Source: Dyella lutea (GTDB lineage Bacteria; Pseudomonadota; Gammaproteobacteria; Xanthomonadales; Rhodanobacteraceae). Taken from it: DNA of 64,000 bases. The notes beneath the pieces were generated by a model, which was not told the origin of the DNA, did not search any database, and saw nothing but the letters and a program-made list of their open reading frames with translations. Shown here in pieces: positions 45,617 to 53,331 of the stretch (its first letter is position 1; the number at the start of each line of letters is the position of its first letter). Made by a program: the position numbers and the translations under genes. Location of the stretch: positions 62,001 through 126,000 of the forward strand of contig NZ_JAMZEK010000001.1 in the NCBI RefSeq assembly GCF_024158035.1. The letters run 5' to 3'.

Positions 45617-46816
45617 TCAGCCCACGACCTTCGCGATGGCGTCGGCCACATAGCCAAGATTCTGCGTATTCAGCGCCGCCACGCAGATGCGCCCGGTGGT
45701 CAGCGCGTAGATCGCGAACTCCTCGCGCAGGCGCTCGACCTGCGGCTTGCTCAGGCCGGAGTAGGAGAACATGCCGGCCTGGCGCTGGATGAAGCCGAAC
45801 TCGTGGCCGTGCGCGGCCAGCTTCTGCACCAGTCCCGCGCGCATGGCATGGATGCGCTCGCGCATGCCGCCCAGCTCGCTCTCCCACAGTGCACGCAGCT
45901 CGCTGCTGGCCAGCACGCCGGCGACCAGCTGGCCGCCGTGGGCCGCCGGGCTGGAGTAGTTGGCGCGGATGGTCTGCTTGATCTTCGAGCGCAGGCGCGC
46001 GGCCTCGTCGCGGTCGGCGCCGACCATCGACAGCACGCCTACGCGCTCGCCGTACAGCGAGAACGACTTCGAATACGAGCTGGCCACCACGAACGCCTCG
46101 ATGCCCGACTCGGCGAACATGCGCACCGCGGTGGCGTCGGCGTCGATGCCCTGGTCGAAGCCCTGGTAGGCCATGTCGACGAAGGGCAGCAGGCCGCGCT
46201 CCTTCACCAGCTCCACCACCTGCGCCCACTGCGCCGGCTCCAGGTCGACGCCGGTCGGGTTGTGGCAGCAGGCGTGCAGCAGCACCACGGTGCCCGGCTC
46301 CAGCTTGCCCAGATCCTCCAGCATGCCGGCGAAGTCCAGGCCGTGGGTGGTGTCGTCGTAGTAGCGGTAGTCCTGCAGCTGGAACCCGGCGGTGCGGAAC
46401 ACCACGTGGTGGTTGCCCCAGCTCGGGTTGCTGATCGCGATGCGCGCCTTGTCGCCGGCCACCTGCTTGATCAGGTCCGCCGCCACGCGCAGCGCGCCGC
46501 TGCCGCCGATGGTCTGCGCGGTGGCCACGCGGCCGGCTTCGAGCAGCGGCGAACCCTCGCCGAACAGCAGCTGCTGGCTGAGCTTGTTGTACGCCGGCAA
46601 TCCGTCGATCGGCAGGTAGCCGCGCGGCTGCGTGTCGCGCGCCAGCGCCTGCTCGACCTGCTGCACCGCTTTGAGCACCGGCACCCGTCCCTGCTCGTCG
46701 GTGTAGATGCCCACGCCGAGGTTCACCTTGTTCGGACGCGGGTCGGCGAGGTAGGCCTCGGTCAGGCCGAGGATCGGGTCGCCGGGAGCCATTTCAACGG
46801 AAGCAAAGAAGGACAT
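45617..46816 (-). CDS. aromatic/aspartate aminotransferase (class I, PLP)
   Basis: The 399-residue PLP enzyme moves amino groups between aspartate or aromatic amino acids and 2-oxoglutarate. Class I-alpha markers are VNLGVGIYTDEQGRVPVLKAV near the N terminus, QTIGGSGALRVAADLI, LHACCHNPTGVD (Asn for PLP), and the lysine in SSYSKSFSLYGERVG near residue 250. AspC and TyrB cannot be told apart by eye. Single gene next to ttcA. Confidence 0.93.
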   Translation of the reverse strand: MSFFASVEMAPGDPILGLTEAYLADPRPNKVNLGVGIYTDEQGRVPVLKAVQQVEQALARDTQPRGYLPIDGLPAYNKLSQQLLFGEGSPLLEAGRVATAQTIGGSGALRVAADLIKQVAGDKARIAISNPSWGNHHVVFRTAGFQLQDYRYYDDTTHGLDFAGMLEDLGKLEPGTVVLLHACCHNPTGVDLEPAQWAQVVELVKERGLLPFVDMAYQGFDQGIDADATAVRMFAESGIEAFVVASSYSKSFSLYGERVGVLSMVGADRDEAARLRSKIKQTIRANYSSPAAHGGQLVAGVLASSELRALWESELGGMRERIHAMRAGLVQKLAAHGHEFGFIQRQAGMFSYSGLSKPQVERLREEFAIYALTTGRICVAALNTQNLGYVADAIAKVVG

Positions 46817-46855
46817 GTCGGTACTCGAAAAGGTGGAAATTGGAAGTATGGACGT

Positions 46856-47737
46856 CTAAACCGCATCATCCGTGGCGGGTTCGCCAGCATACCCGGCCAG
46901 CCAGCCGTGTGCATCGGCCCGCGTCGTACCCTCGCGCGAACCGAGCGAGGCGAAGTCGAACAGCGTGCGGTCGGCCAGCTGCGAGGGCGCCACGTTGCCC
47001 AGCGCGCGGAACATGGTCTCGGCACGGCCGGGGAACTGGCGTTCCCACTCGGCCATCATCAGCCCGACCTGCTTGCGCTGCAGGTTTTCCTGCGAGCCGC
47101 ACAGGTTGCACGGGATGATCGGGAATTCGCGCTGGGCCGCGTATTCGGCGATGTCGCTCTCCCTGCAGTAGGCCAGCGGGCGGATCACCACGTGGCGGCC
47201 GTCGTCCGAGCGCAGCTTCGGCGGCATCGCCTTCAGGCTGGCGTGGTGGAACAGGTTGAGGAAGAACGTGGCGAGGATGTCGTCGCGGTGGTGGCCCAGC
47301 GCGATCTTGGTGATGCCGTTCTCGGCCGCCCACGAGTACAGCGCGCCGCGGCGCAGCCGCGAACACAGGCTGCACATGGTCTTGCCGGCGGGAATCACCC
47401 GGGTGACCGTGCTGTAGGTGTCCTGCTCGATGATGTGGAACGGCACGCCACGCGCGGTGAGGTAGTCCGGCAGCACGTGCTCGGGAAAGTCCGGCTGCTT
47501 CTGGTCCAGGTTCACCGCGATCAGCTCGAAGTGCACCGGCGCCTTCGCCTTGAGCGACAGCAGGATGTCGAGCAGGGTGTAGGAGTCCTTGCCGCCGGAC
47601 AGGCACACCATCACCTTGTCGCCGTCCTCGATCATGTTGAAGTCGGCGATCGCCTGGCCAACCTGGTGGCGCAGGCGCTTGGCCAGCTTGCCGGCCTCGT
47701 AGGCCTGCTTGCGGGAAGATTCGGGAGTGGCGGACAT
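46856..47737 (-). CDS. ttcA: tRNA cytosine(32) 2-thiotransferase TtcA
   Basis: The 293-residue enzyme thiolates cytidine 32 of certain tRNAs using an iron-sulfur cluster. P-loop [17 protein letters not shown] lies near residue 45; the cysteine pairs [10 protein letters not shown] near 122 and [13 protein letters not shown] near 213 supply the cluster ligands; [16 protein letters not shown] is also typical. The start at MSATPESS (47737) is preferred over upstream in-frame GTG/ATG codons. It is co-directional with the aminotransferase, 39 bp apart. Confidence 0.95.
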   Translation of the reverse strand: MSATPESSRKQAYEAGKLAKRLRHQVGQAIADFNMIEDGDKVMVCLSGGKDSYTLLDILLSLKAKAPVHFELIAVNLDQKQPDFPEHVLPDYLTARGVPFHIIEQDTYSTVTRVIPAGKTMCSLCSRLRRGALYSWAAENGITKIALGHHRDDILATFFLNLFHHASLKAMPPKLRSDDGRHVVIRPLAYCRESDIAEYAAQREFPIIPCNLCGSQENLQRKQVGLMMAEWERQFPGRAETMFRALGNVAPSQLADRTLFDFASLGSREGTTRADAHGWLAGYAGEPATDDAV

Positions 47738-47834
47738 CGGGGCGTGAACCGGATTGGAAGCGCGACATTGTAGCCCGCTGACCGGCGCCGGGCCGGAGGC
47801 GTACACTGCGCGCCTACCTCCTCGTGCGCGTGCC

Positions 47835-48041
47835 ATGACGGAACCGGATCAACCCTCGATCGCCCAGACCCTGTTCGAACTGCGCCGGGAGCACCGCGAG
47901 CTGGACGCGCTGGTGACCCATCTGCAGGCAACCGGCTTCCGTGACGAGCTGCAGGTCACCCGCATGAAGAAGCGCAAGCTGCTGCTCAAGGACGCCATCG
48001 CGCGGCTGGAGAGCAAGCTGATCCCCGACCTCGACGCCTGA
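47835..48041 (+). CDS. YdcH-family small protein (DUF465)
   Basis: A 68-residue coiled-coil-like protein: [23 protein letters not shown], then [23 protein letters not shown], the DUF465 pattern in which a lysine cluster precedes a helix. Its function is unknown. It starts 97 bp from the divergent ttcA and ends 7 bp before the GNAT gene, so the two are probably co-transcribed. Confidence 0.8.
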   Translation: MTEPDQPSIAQTLFELRREHRELDALVTHLQATGFRDELQVTRMKKRKLLLKDAIARLESKLIPDLDA

Positions 48042-48048
48042 GCCCCGC

Positions 48049-48651
48049 ATGACGACGCTCGCCCCGGTCCACCTGGAAGACGACCACGTCCTGCTCGAAC
48101 CCCTGCACACCGATCACGCTCCCGCGCTCGAGGCCGCGGCCGCCGATGGCGAGCTGTGGAAGCTGTGGTTCACCAGCGCACCGCCACCGGGCACCTCCAG
48201 CGACTATATCGCCGCGGCGCTGGCCGGCCAGGCCACCGGCCGGATGCTGCCGTTCGCCGTGCGCGAAAAGCGCTACGGCGAGATCGTCGGCTCCACCCGC
48301 TATTACGACTTCGACCCGGCGCTGCCGCGCGTGGCGATCGGCTACACCTGGTACGCGAAGCGCTGGCAGAAAAGCCACCTCAACACGGCGTGCAAGCGCC
48401 TGTTGCTGGGCCACGCGTTCGAGCGGCTCGATTGCGTGGCGGTGGAGTTCCACACCGACCACCGCAACCTCGACTCGCAGCGCGCGATCGAGCGCCTGGG
48501 CGCCCATCGCGACGGCGTCCTGCGCGCCCACAAGCGCCGCCCGGACGGCAGCCTGCGCGACACGGTGTGCTATTCGGTACTGGCCGGCGAATGGCCGGAC
48601 GTGCAGCGCTGGCTGGCGATGCGGCTGAGCCGGCTGGCCACCTCGGCGTGA
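48049..48651 (+). CDS. GNAT-family N-acetyltransferase (RimJ/RimL-like)
   Basis: The 200-residue product resembles RimL-type acetyltransferases: VHLEDDHVLLEPLHTDHAPALEAAA at the start, VGSTRYYDFDPALPRVAIGYTW, and the acetyl-CoA region with LLLGHAFERLDCVAVEFHTDHRNLDSQRAIERLGA. It would transfer acetyl to an N terminus or small amine; the target is unknown. It converges on pssA with 6 bp between stops. Confidence 0.88.
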   Translation: MTTLAPVHLEDDHVLLEPLHTDHAPALEAAAADGELWKLWFTSAPPPGTSSDYIAAALAGQATGRMLPFAVREKRYGEIVGSTRYYDFDPALPRVAIGYTWYAKRWQKSHLNTACKRLLLGHAFERLDCVAVEFHTDHRNLDSQRAIERLGAHRDGVLRAHKRRPDGSLRDTVCYSVLAGEWPDVQRWLAMRLSRLATSA

Positions 48652-48657
48652 GCGCCG

Positions 48658-50058
48658 CTACAGCAGCCGGTTGACCAGCCGGTCCAGCCGCACCCGGCTC
48701 AGCCGACGCAGCAGCTTGCGCACCGGCGCGGGGTAATGCCGTGAGGTCTCGAGCGCGTGGTAGTCCTGCACGCGCTGTGCATGGCGGAGCAGAGATGCCC
48801 ATTCCCTCGCATGCTGTTCTCGCAGCAGGCCATGCGGGTCGCGCAGCACCAGCGCGTTCTCCAGGTCCAGCGCCCAGGCGCGCGGATTGAGGTTGTTGCC
48901 GGTCAGCACGGCCACATCGTCGTCGATGAACAGCCCCTTGAGGTGGTAGCTGTTGTCGGCATGCCGCCACAGGTGCAATGCCAGCTGGCCGCTGGCCAGC
49001 TGACGCTGGTGGCGCCGGGCGAAGCGGCGCAGGTTGCTCTCGTAGAGATACGGCAGCACGCCGATGGTGCGGAACGGCTGCTCCGGCGGAATGTAGAAAT
49101 CGTTGGCGACCTTGTCGCCGACCATGATCTCCACTGTGCAGCCGCGCCGCAGCAGCTGCCCGATGGCAGCGCGCACCGGCCGCGGCAGGTTGAAGTACGG
49201 GGTGAGCAGCACCACCCGCTCGCGCGCGCCGGCCAGCAGCGCGAGCAGGGTGTCGTTGAGTGCGTTGTCGGCGCGACCGAAACCGGCTAGCGGCGTCACC
49301 GCCACGGCACCCTCGCCCGCCGGCTCGTCCGGCACCTCGTAGCGCGCCCCGGCCAGTTCCTGGCGCAGCGCGCGGATCGCCGGCAGCAGGCTGGCGGTGG
49401 TCGGCACCTCCGGCACGTTCAGGCGCGGCACCGCCGGCCGACCGAGGAAATGCCGCTGCACGAAGCCGGCCATCGCGTCGGCCAGCGGCGCGTGGCGCAG
49501 CAGGTGGTAGCGGTCCAGCCGGTAGCGATCGTGGCGGCACAGATAGACGTTGTTGAGGCTGGCGCCGGAGTACAGCACGGTGTCGTCGATCACCATGCCC
49601 TTCAGGTGCAGCACGCCGAACAGCTCGCGGTTCTGCACCGGCACGCCGTAGATCGCCACGCCGTCACCGCGCTCGCGTGCCCAGGCGCGGTACATGCCGG
49701 CGTTGCCCTCGCTGCGCGCCTTGCCGATCAGGCCGCGCTGGGCGCGGTGCCAGTCGACGAACACGCTGATCTCCAGCGCCGGCCGGCGCGCCTTGGCCGC
49801 ATACAGCGCCTCGAGCACCTCGCGACCGCCCTCGTCGTCCTCCAGGTACAGCGCCACGATCACGATGCGCCGCTCGGCCGCGGCGATCGCCGCCAGCAGC
49901 CGCTCGCGGTAGGCCGCCGGGCCGTCCAGCGTCTCGATCGCCGCCGCCGGTACCGCGAACGCCGGCATGCCGTCCAGCCGCGCCTGCAGGCGCGCGGCGC
50001 GGCCGAACGGCAGCAGCCGCCGCACCACGCGGGCGGGAAGTCGGGTCAGTCGTTTCAT
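48658..50058 (-). CDS. pssA: CDP-diacylglycerol-serine O-phosphatidyltransferase (type I, PLD family)
   Basis: The 466-residue enzyme makes phosphatidylserine, precursor of phosphatidylethanolamine. Two PLD-type HxK motifs are present, HLKGMVIDDTVLYSGASLNN near residue 155 and HLKGLFIDDDVAVLTGNNLNPR near residue 380, as in E. coli PssA. The length fits that of the E. coli enzyme (about 450 residues). Start ATG 50058 gives the basic N terminus MKRLTRLPARVVRRLLPF, a probable membrane-surface segment. With gpsA and plsB, this is the third phospholipid-synthesis gene in the window. Confidence 0.93.
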   Translation of the reverse strand: MKRLTRLPARVVRRLLPFGRAARLQARLDGMPAFAVPAAAIETLDGPAAYRERLLAAIAAAERRIVIVALYLEDDEGGREVLEALYAAKARRPALEISVFVDWHRAQRGLIGKARSEGNAGMYRAWARERGDGVAIYGVPVQNRELFGVLHLKGMVIDDTVLYSGASLNNVYLCRHDRYRLDRYHLLRHAPLADAMAGFVQRHFLGRPAVPRLNVPEVPTTASLLPAIRALRQELAGARYEVPDEPAGEGAVAVTPLAGFGRADNALNDTLLALLAGARERVVLLTPYFNLPRPVRAAIGQLLRRGCTVEIMVGDKVANDFYIPPEQPFRTIGVLPYLYESNLRRFARRHQRQLASGQLALHLWRHADNSYHLKGLFIDDDVAVLTGNNLNPRAWALDLENALVLRDPHGLLREQHAREWASLLRHAQRVQDYHALETSRHYPAPVRKLLRRLSRVRLDRLVNRLL

Positions 50059-50154
50059 CGCGGACAAGGATCGCGCCCCCGGCGTCGTCACAAAGTGGCG
50101 AGCATGCCGGGAACGCCGTCGCAGGAAAAGGCGATGCGTTCAGGCCTGCGTCGA

Positions 50155-50748
50155 TCAGACCATCCCGAGTTCCGCCGTCAGCTGCGCGATACGCGCCAGC
50201 CGACGGCGCTGGCGGCGGATGTACCAGAGGCAGAAGACCACGCCGCCGAGCACGATCGGCGCATTGGCGCCGATCTGCACCAGCAGCAGCCGGCGCAGGG
50301 CTTCATCGTGCATCCACGCCGAGGGTTGCAGCGATGGCCACGCCAGCACCGCGACGCCCACCAGCAGCGCGGCAAACCCCCACAGCTGCGCCTGCGCCAG
50401 ACGGATGCCGGCCCGCGCGCGGCGCGCGTCGAGCCGCAGGAGTTCGGCCACGCGAGAGCCGGCAGCCCGCCACGTGCCCCGGCGCAACCACAGGGTGATC
50501 GACCACATCACCACCACCAGCACCGTGCCGCCGGTGGCAAACAGCTTCCAGCGCAGCCCCAGCCCCGGGTGGGCGAACAGCCAGCCGGTCTGGACCAGCG
50601 CCCCGATCGCCGTGACGGTTTCGAACACCACCATCGCCAGCATCCGCCACCGCTTGGCCAGCGTGCGGCGGCGCAGGCGCTCGATGTCCACCACCGGCTG
50701 GGTGCGCCACTGCGCGGCCCAGTCGCTCCACTCGTCATGCGTGCTCAT
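50155..50748 (-). CDS. membrane protein, putative anti-sigma factor
   Basis: The 197-residue product has a ~35-residue N-terminal cytosolic head (DEWSDWAAQWRTQPVVDIERL) and four transmembrane segments. No domain was recognised, but it overlaps the sigma-factor gene by 4 bp (ATGA) and is predicted to sit in the inner membrane with a soluble head, so it is probably the sigma factor's membrane-bound antagonist. It is last in a three-gene operon. Confidence 0.55.
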   Translation of the reverse strand: MSTHDEWSDWAAQWRTQPVVDIERLRRRTLAKRWRMLAMVVFETVTAIGALVQTGWLFAHPGLGLRWKLFATGGTVLVVVMWSITLWLRRGTWRAAGSRVAELLRLDARRARAGIRLAQAQLWGFAALLVGVAVLAWPSLQPSAWMHDEALRRLLLVQIGANAPIVLGGVVFCLWYIRRQRRRLARIAQLTAELGMV

Positions 50749-51242
50749 GCCGACTCTCCCAGCTGTTCGCGCAGCGCCTGGCGCGCCCGGCTCAGTCGCA
50801 CGTCGACGGCATTGACCCGGATACCCAGCGCATCGGCGATCTCCGCATGGCTGAAGCCCTCCAGCGCCAGCGTCACCGCCTGTCGCAACGCCAGCGGCAG
50901 CGCGCGTACCGCCGCCTGCAGGCGGGCGCCTTCCTGCCGGGCATGGGCGTGCTGCTCCGGCGCGATGCCGGGGTCCGGCAGGTCCTCCGGCAACGCTCCC
51001 GGACGCGGCCGGCGCTGCTCGCCCAATACGTGGCTGGCACCGCGGTTGTGCGCGATCCGCGCCACGAAGGTGCGCAGGCCGGCCTCGCCGCGCCAGCCCG
51101 GCAACGCCCGCCACAGGGCCAGCGCGATCTCCTGCAGCAGGTCGTCGCGCAGCGCCGGATCGGCCTCGTAGCTGGCTGCGATGCGCGACATCAGGCCGCC
51201 GTGGGCCTGGAGCACTTCGGCGAACCGATTGCGTGCGCCCAC
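50745..51242 (-). CDS. ECF-type RNA polymerase sigma factor
   Basis: The 165-residue protein has sigma region 2 (IAASYEADPALRDDLLQEIALALWRALPGW, residues ~21-50) and region 4 (LALRQAVTLALEGFSHAEIADALGIRVNAVDVRLSRARQALRE, near the C terminus). No region 1 or 3 is present, so it is an ECF factor. A promoter for its own autoregulation was not identified. It follows the BPSS1780-like gene by 6 bp and overlaps the putative anti-sigma gene. Confidence 0.88.
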   Translation of the reverse strand: MGARNRFAEVLQAHGGLMSRIAASYEADPALRDDLLQEIALALWRALPGWRGEAGLRTFVARIAHNRGASHVLGEQRRPRPGALPEDLPDPGIAPEQHAHARQEGARLQAAVRALPLALRQAVTLALEGFSHAEIADALGIRVNAVDVRLSRARQALREQLGESA

Positions 51243-51248
51243 GCCGCC

Positions 51249-51989
51249 TCAGCCTGCCGGCGGCGCACCGGCCAGGTCGCGCCAGGCGGCGTAGGCCAGC
51301 AGGGTGCCGAGCGGCATCAGCAGAAGCAGCAGCGGCATCGCCCACGGGGAGGACAGGGCCACGGCGAACAGCACAAGCTGCGGCAGCAGCGCCAACGTGA
51401 AGGCCACGGCGTGCACCGCCACCCGCCGCAGGCTTCCGGCCAGCGCCGCCAACACACCCTCGCCTCGGAACAGGAACAGCGGCGGCGCCAGCGTCAACAA
51501 CGTCGCGGGCACCAGTCCGGGCAGCAGCAGCACGAACTCCAGTCGGCGCGTCTGCAATGCGGGGTGATGCAGCAGGTGGCCGAGCACGACGGCATCCCAG
51601 ACCGCCGGGCCGTACACCGCTGCGGCCGCGGCCACCTGTACGGCAAACACGATCAGCCCCACGGCAGCGGTCAGTCCCCACAGCGCGGGCCAGCGCGGAT
51701 GGCGCCAACCGGACAGCAGGCAGGCGAAACGCAGCGGTTCGCCGCGCGCGAGCCGGTCCAGTCCGATCCAGACGCCGACCGCCAGCATCGGCACCACGGC
51801 CTTGGAGAGAACGGTGCCGGCCAGCGGCACCAGTTGCAGCAGCACCTCGGCGACCATGCAGGCCAGACTCAACCCGACCAGCCGGAACGGCGCACGCCGC
51901 CACAGGCGAAAGCCCTCGCGATACCAGCCTGCGGCGCGGGCCAGCGAGGAAGGAGGAGGCAGGGAAACCGAGGATGCTGCGGTCGACAT
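51249..51989 (-). CDS. BPSS1780-like polytopic membrane protein
   Basis: The 246-residue product has about six transmembrane segments and the N-terminal GWYREGFRLWRRAPFRLVGLSLACMV typical of the BPSS1780 family of unknown function. ATG 51989 is chosen over 51995 because AAGGA is then six bases upstream. It is the first gene of the operon with the sigma factor; a role as signal sensor is conceivable but not shown. Confidence 0.65.
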   Translation of the reverse strand: MSTAASSVSLPPPSSLARAAGWYREGFRLWRRAPFRLVGLSLACMVAEVLLQLVPLAGTVLSKAVVPMLAVGVWIGLDRLARGEPLRFACLLSGWRHPRWPALWGLTAAVGLIVFAVQVAAAAAVYGPAVWDAVVLGHLLHHPALQTRRLEFVLLLPGLVPATLLTLAPPLFLFRGEGVLAALAGSLRRVAVHAVAFTLALLPQLVLFAVALSSPWAMPLLLLLMPLGTLLAYAAWRDLAGAPPAG

Positions 51990-52090
51990 GGTCATTCCTT
52001 GAACAGGGTGGCTATCCGGTAGTCCACCGCCGCGGGGAAAACCTTACATGCCATCGGCGAGGCCACCATCCCGACCCGCCAAAGGGCTGC

Positions 52091-53119
52091 TCAGCGCGCG
52101 TCGGCCAGCGCGGCTCCGGTGTCGCGGTGCGGGTGCACCACCAGCGTCGCGGTCATGCCGGCGGACAACACCGTGCCGGATGGCAGGTGGTCGGTATCGA
52201 TCGCCACGCGCACCGGCACACGCTGGGCCAGGCGCACCCAGTTGAAGGTGGGGTTCACGTCGGCCAGGCCGTCGGCCCCGGCAGGATTGTCGGCGTCGGT
52301 AATGCCGCGCGCGATGCCGGTGATGGTGCCCGGCAGGTCGGCGCCACCGGCCATCAGGCGCACCTCGACCGGATCGCCCACGTGCAGCTGCGGCAGCTTG
52401 GTCTCCTCGAAGTAGCCGTAGACGTAGTAGCTGTGGCTGTCGACCAGGGCGAGCCGCGCAGCGCCGGCAGCGGCATAGTCGCCCGCGCGCAGATCGAGGT
52501 TGGTGACGTAGCCGTCGACCGGCGCGCGCACCTCGGTACGGGCCAGATCCAGCTCGGCACGATCGAGCGCGACCTGTGCCTGCTCGACCGCGGCCGCGGC
52601 CTGCTCCTTCGCGGCACTGGCCTGGTGGCCGCTGGCCTGGGCCTGCTGCCAGGTGGCGCGTGCCGCGCTGGCGGTGGCGGCGGCGTCGTTGCGGTCTTCC
52701 TGCGAGATCACGTTGCCGATGCGTTGGCGCCGTTCGGCCTGGGCCGCGTACATCTCGTACTCGGCATGGCGCGCGGCGGCGCCGGCCGCCGCGGCGCTGA
52801 TGCTGGCGCCGGCCGCACGTGCGGCGGCCTCGGCGGCGGCAAGGTTGGCCTGCGCCTGGTCCACCGCATTGCGGAAACGCGCCGGGTCGACCACGAACAG
52901 CACGTCGCCCTTGTGGACGAACTGGTTGTCGCGCACGGCGACCGCGCTGACCAGACCGGACACGTCCGGCGCCACGCGCACCACGTCGGCACGCACGCGG
53001 CCGTCACGGGTCCACGGCGCATACAGGTAGTGCTTCCACAGCGCGTGGCCGAGCACGAGCGCGAGCACGACGACGACGGAGGTGAGGGCGAAGCGGAACA
53101 GGGCGGGGGCGATTTTCAT
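52091..53119 (-). CDS. HlyD/AaeA-family periplasmic adaptor
   Basis: The 342-residue membrane-fusion protein has an N-terminal anchor helix (FALTSVVVVLALVLGHALW), a lipoyl/biotinyl half (RVAPDVSGLVSAVAVRDNQFVHKGDVLFVVD), a long alanine-rich coiled coil (residues ~85-200), the second lipoyl half (ARTEVRAPVDGYVTNLDLRAGDY), and the beta-barrel domain. It links an inner-membrane FUSC-type pump to an outer-membrane factor. With DUF1656 and FUSC genes upstream it forms an AaeXAB-type aromatic-acid efflux set. No outer-membrane factor is encoded here. Confidence 0.88.
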   Translation of the reverse strand: MKIAPALFRFALTSVVVVLALVLGHALWKHYLYAPWTRDGRVRADVVRVAPDVSGLVSAVAVRDNQFVHKGDVLFVVDPARFRNAVDQAQANLAAAEAAARAAGASISAAAAGAAARHAEYEMYAAQAERRQRIGNVISQEDRNDAAATASAARATWQQAQASGHQASAAKEQAAAAVEQAQVALDRAELDLARTEVRAPVDGYVTNLDLRAGDYAAAGAARLALVDSHSYYVYGYFEETKLPQLHVGDPVEVRLMAGGADLPGTITGIARGITDADNPAGADGLADVNPTFNWVRLAQRVPVRVAIDTDHLPSGTVLSAGMTATLVVHPHRDTGAALADAR

Positions 53120-53130
53120 GGCGGCGATAC

Positions 53131-53331
53131 TCAGCGGACCAGCAGCAGCCCCGCGCCGCCGAACAGGCAGACGAACAGGGCCAGACGAAACAGCGAGGCA
53201 TGCCAGACGTGCCGGTACAGCCCGATCCGGCTGAGCAGCAGGTCCAGCGTCACCATCAGCAGCAGGCAGCCGACGAACACCGGCAACAGGCCGGGCATCA
53301 ACGTGCCGTAGAAGGCGATTTCACGAGGCAT
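53131..53331 (-). CDS. DUF1656 small membrane protein (AaeX-like)
   Basis: A 66-residue protein with two transmembrane helices (LMPGLLPVFVGCLLLMVTLDLLL and LFRLALFVCLFGGAGLLLV) and the AFYGTLMPGL motif of DUF1656. It overlaps the FUSC gene by 11 bp and precedes the adaptor by 11 bp, so it is translated with both. E. coli aaeX holds the same position. Confidence 0.87.
   Translation of the reverse strand: MPREIAFYGTLMPGLLPVFVGCLLLMVTLDLLLSRIGLYRHVWHASLFRLALFVCLFGGAGLLLVR

Noticed and set aside
45803-47773. A 656-codon plus-strand frame across the aminotransferase and ttcA.
   Set aside because: Both minus-strand genes carry full family motifs; this frame does not and uses antisense codons.
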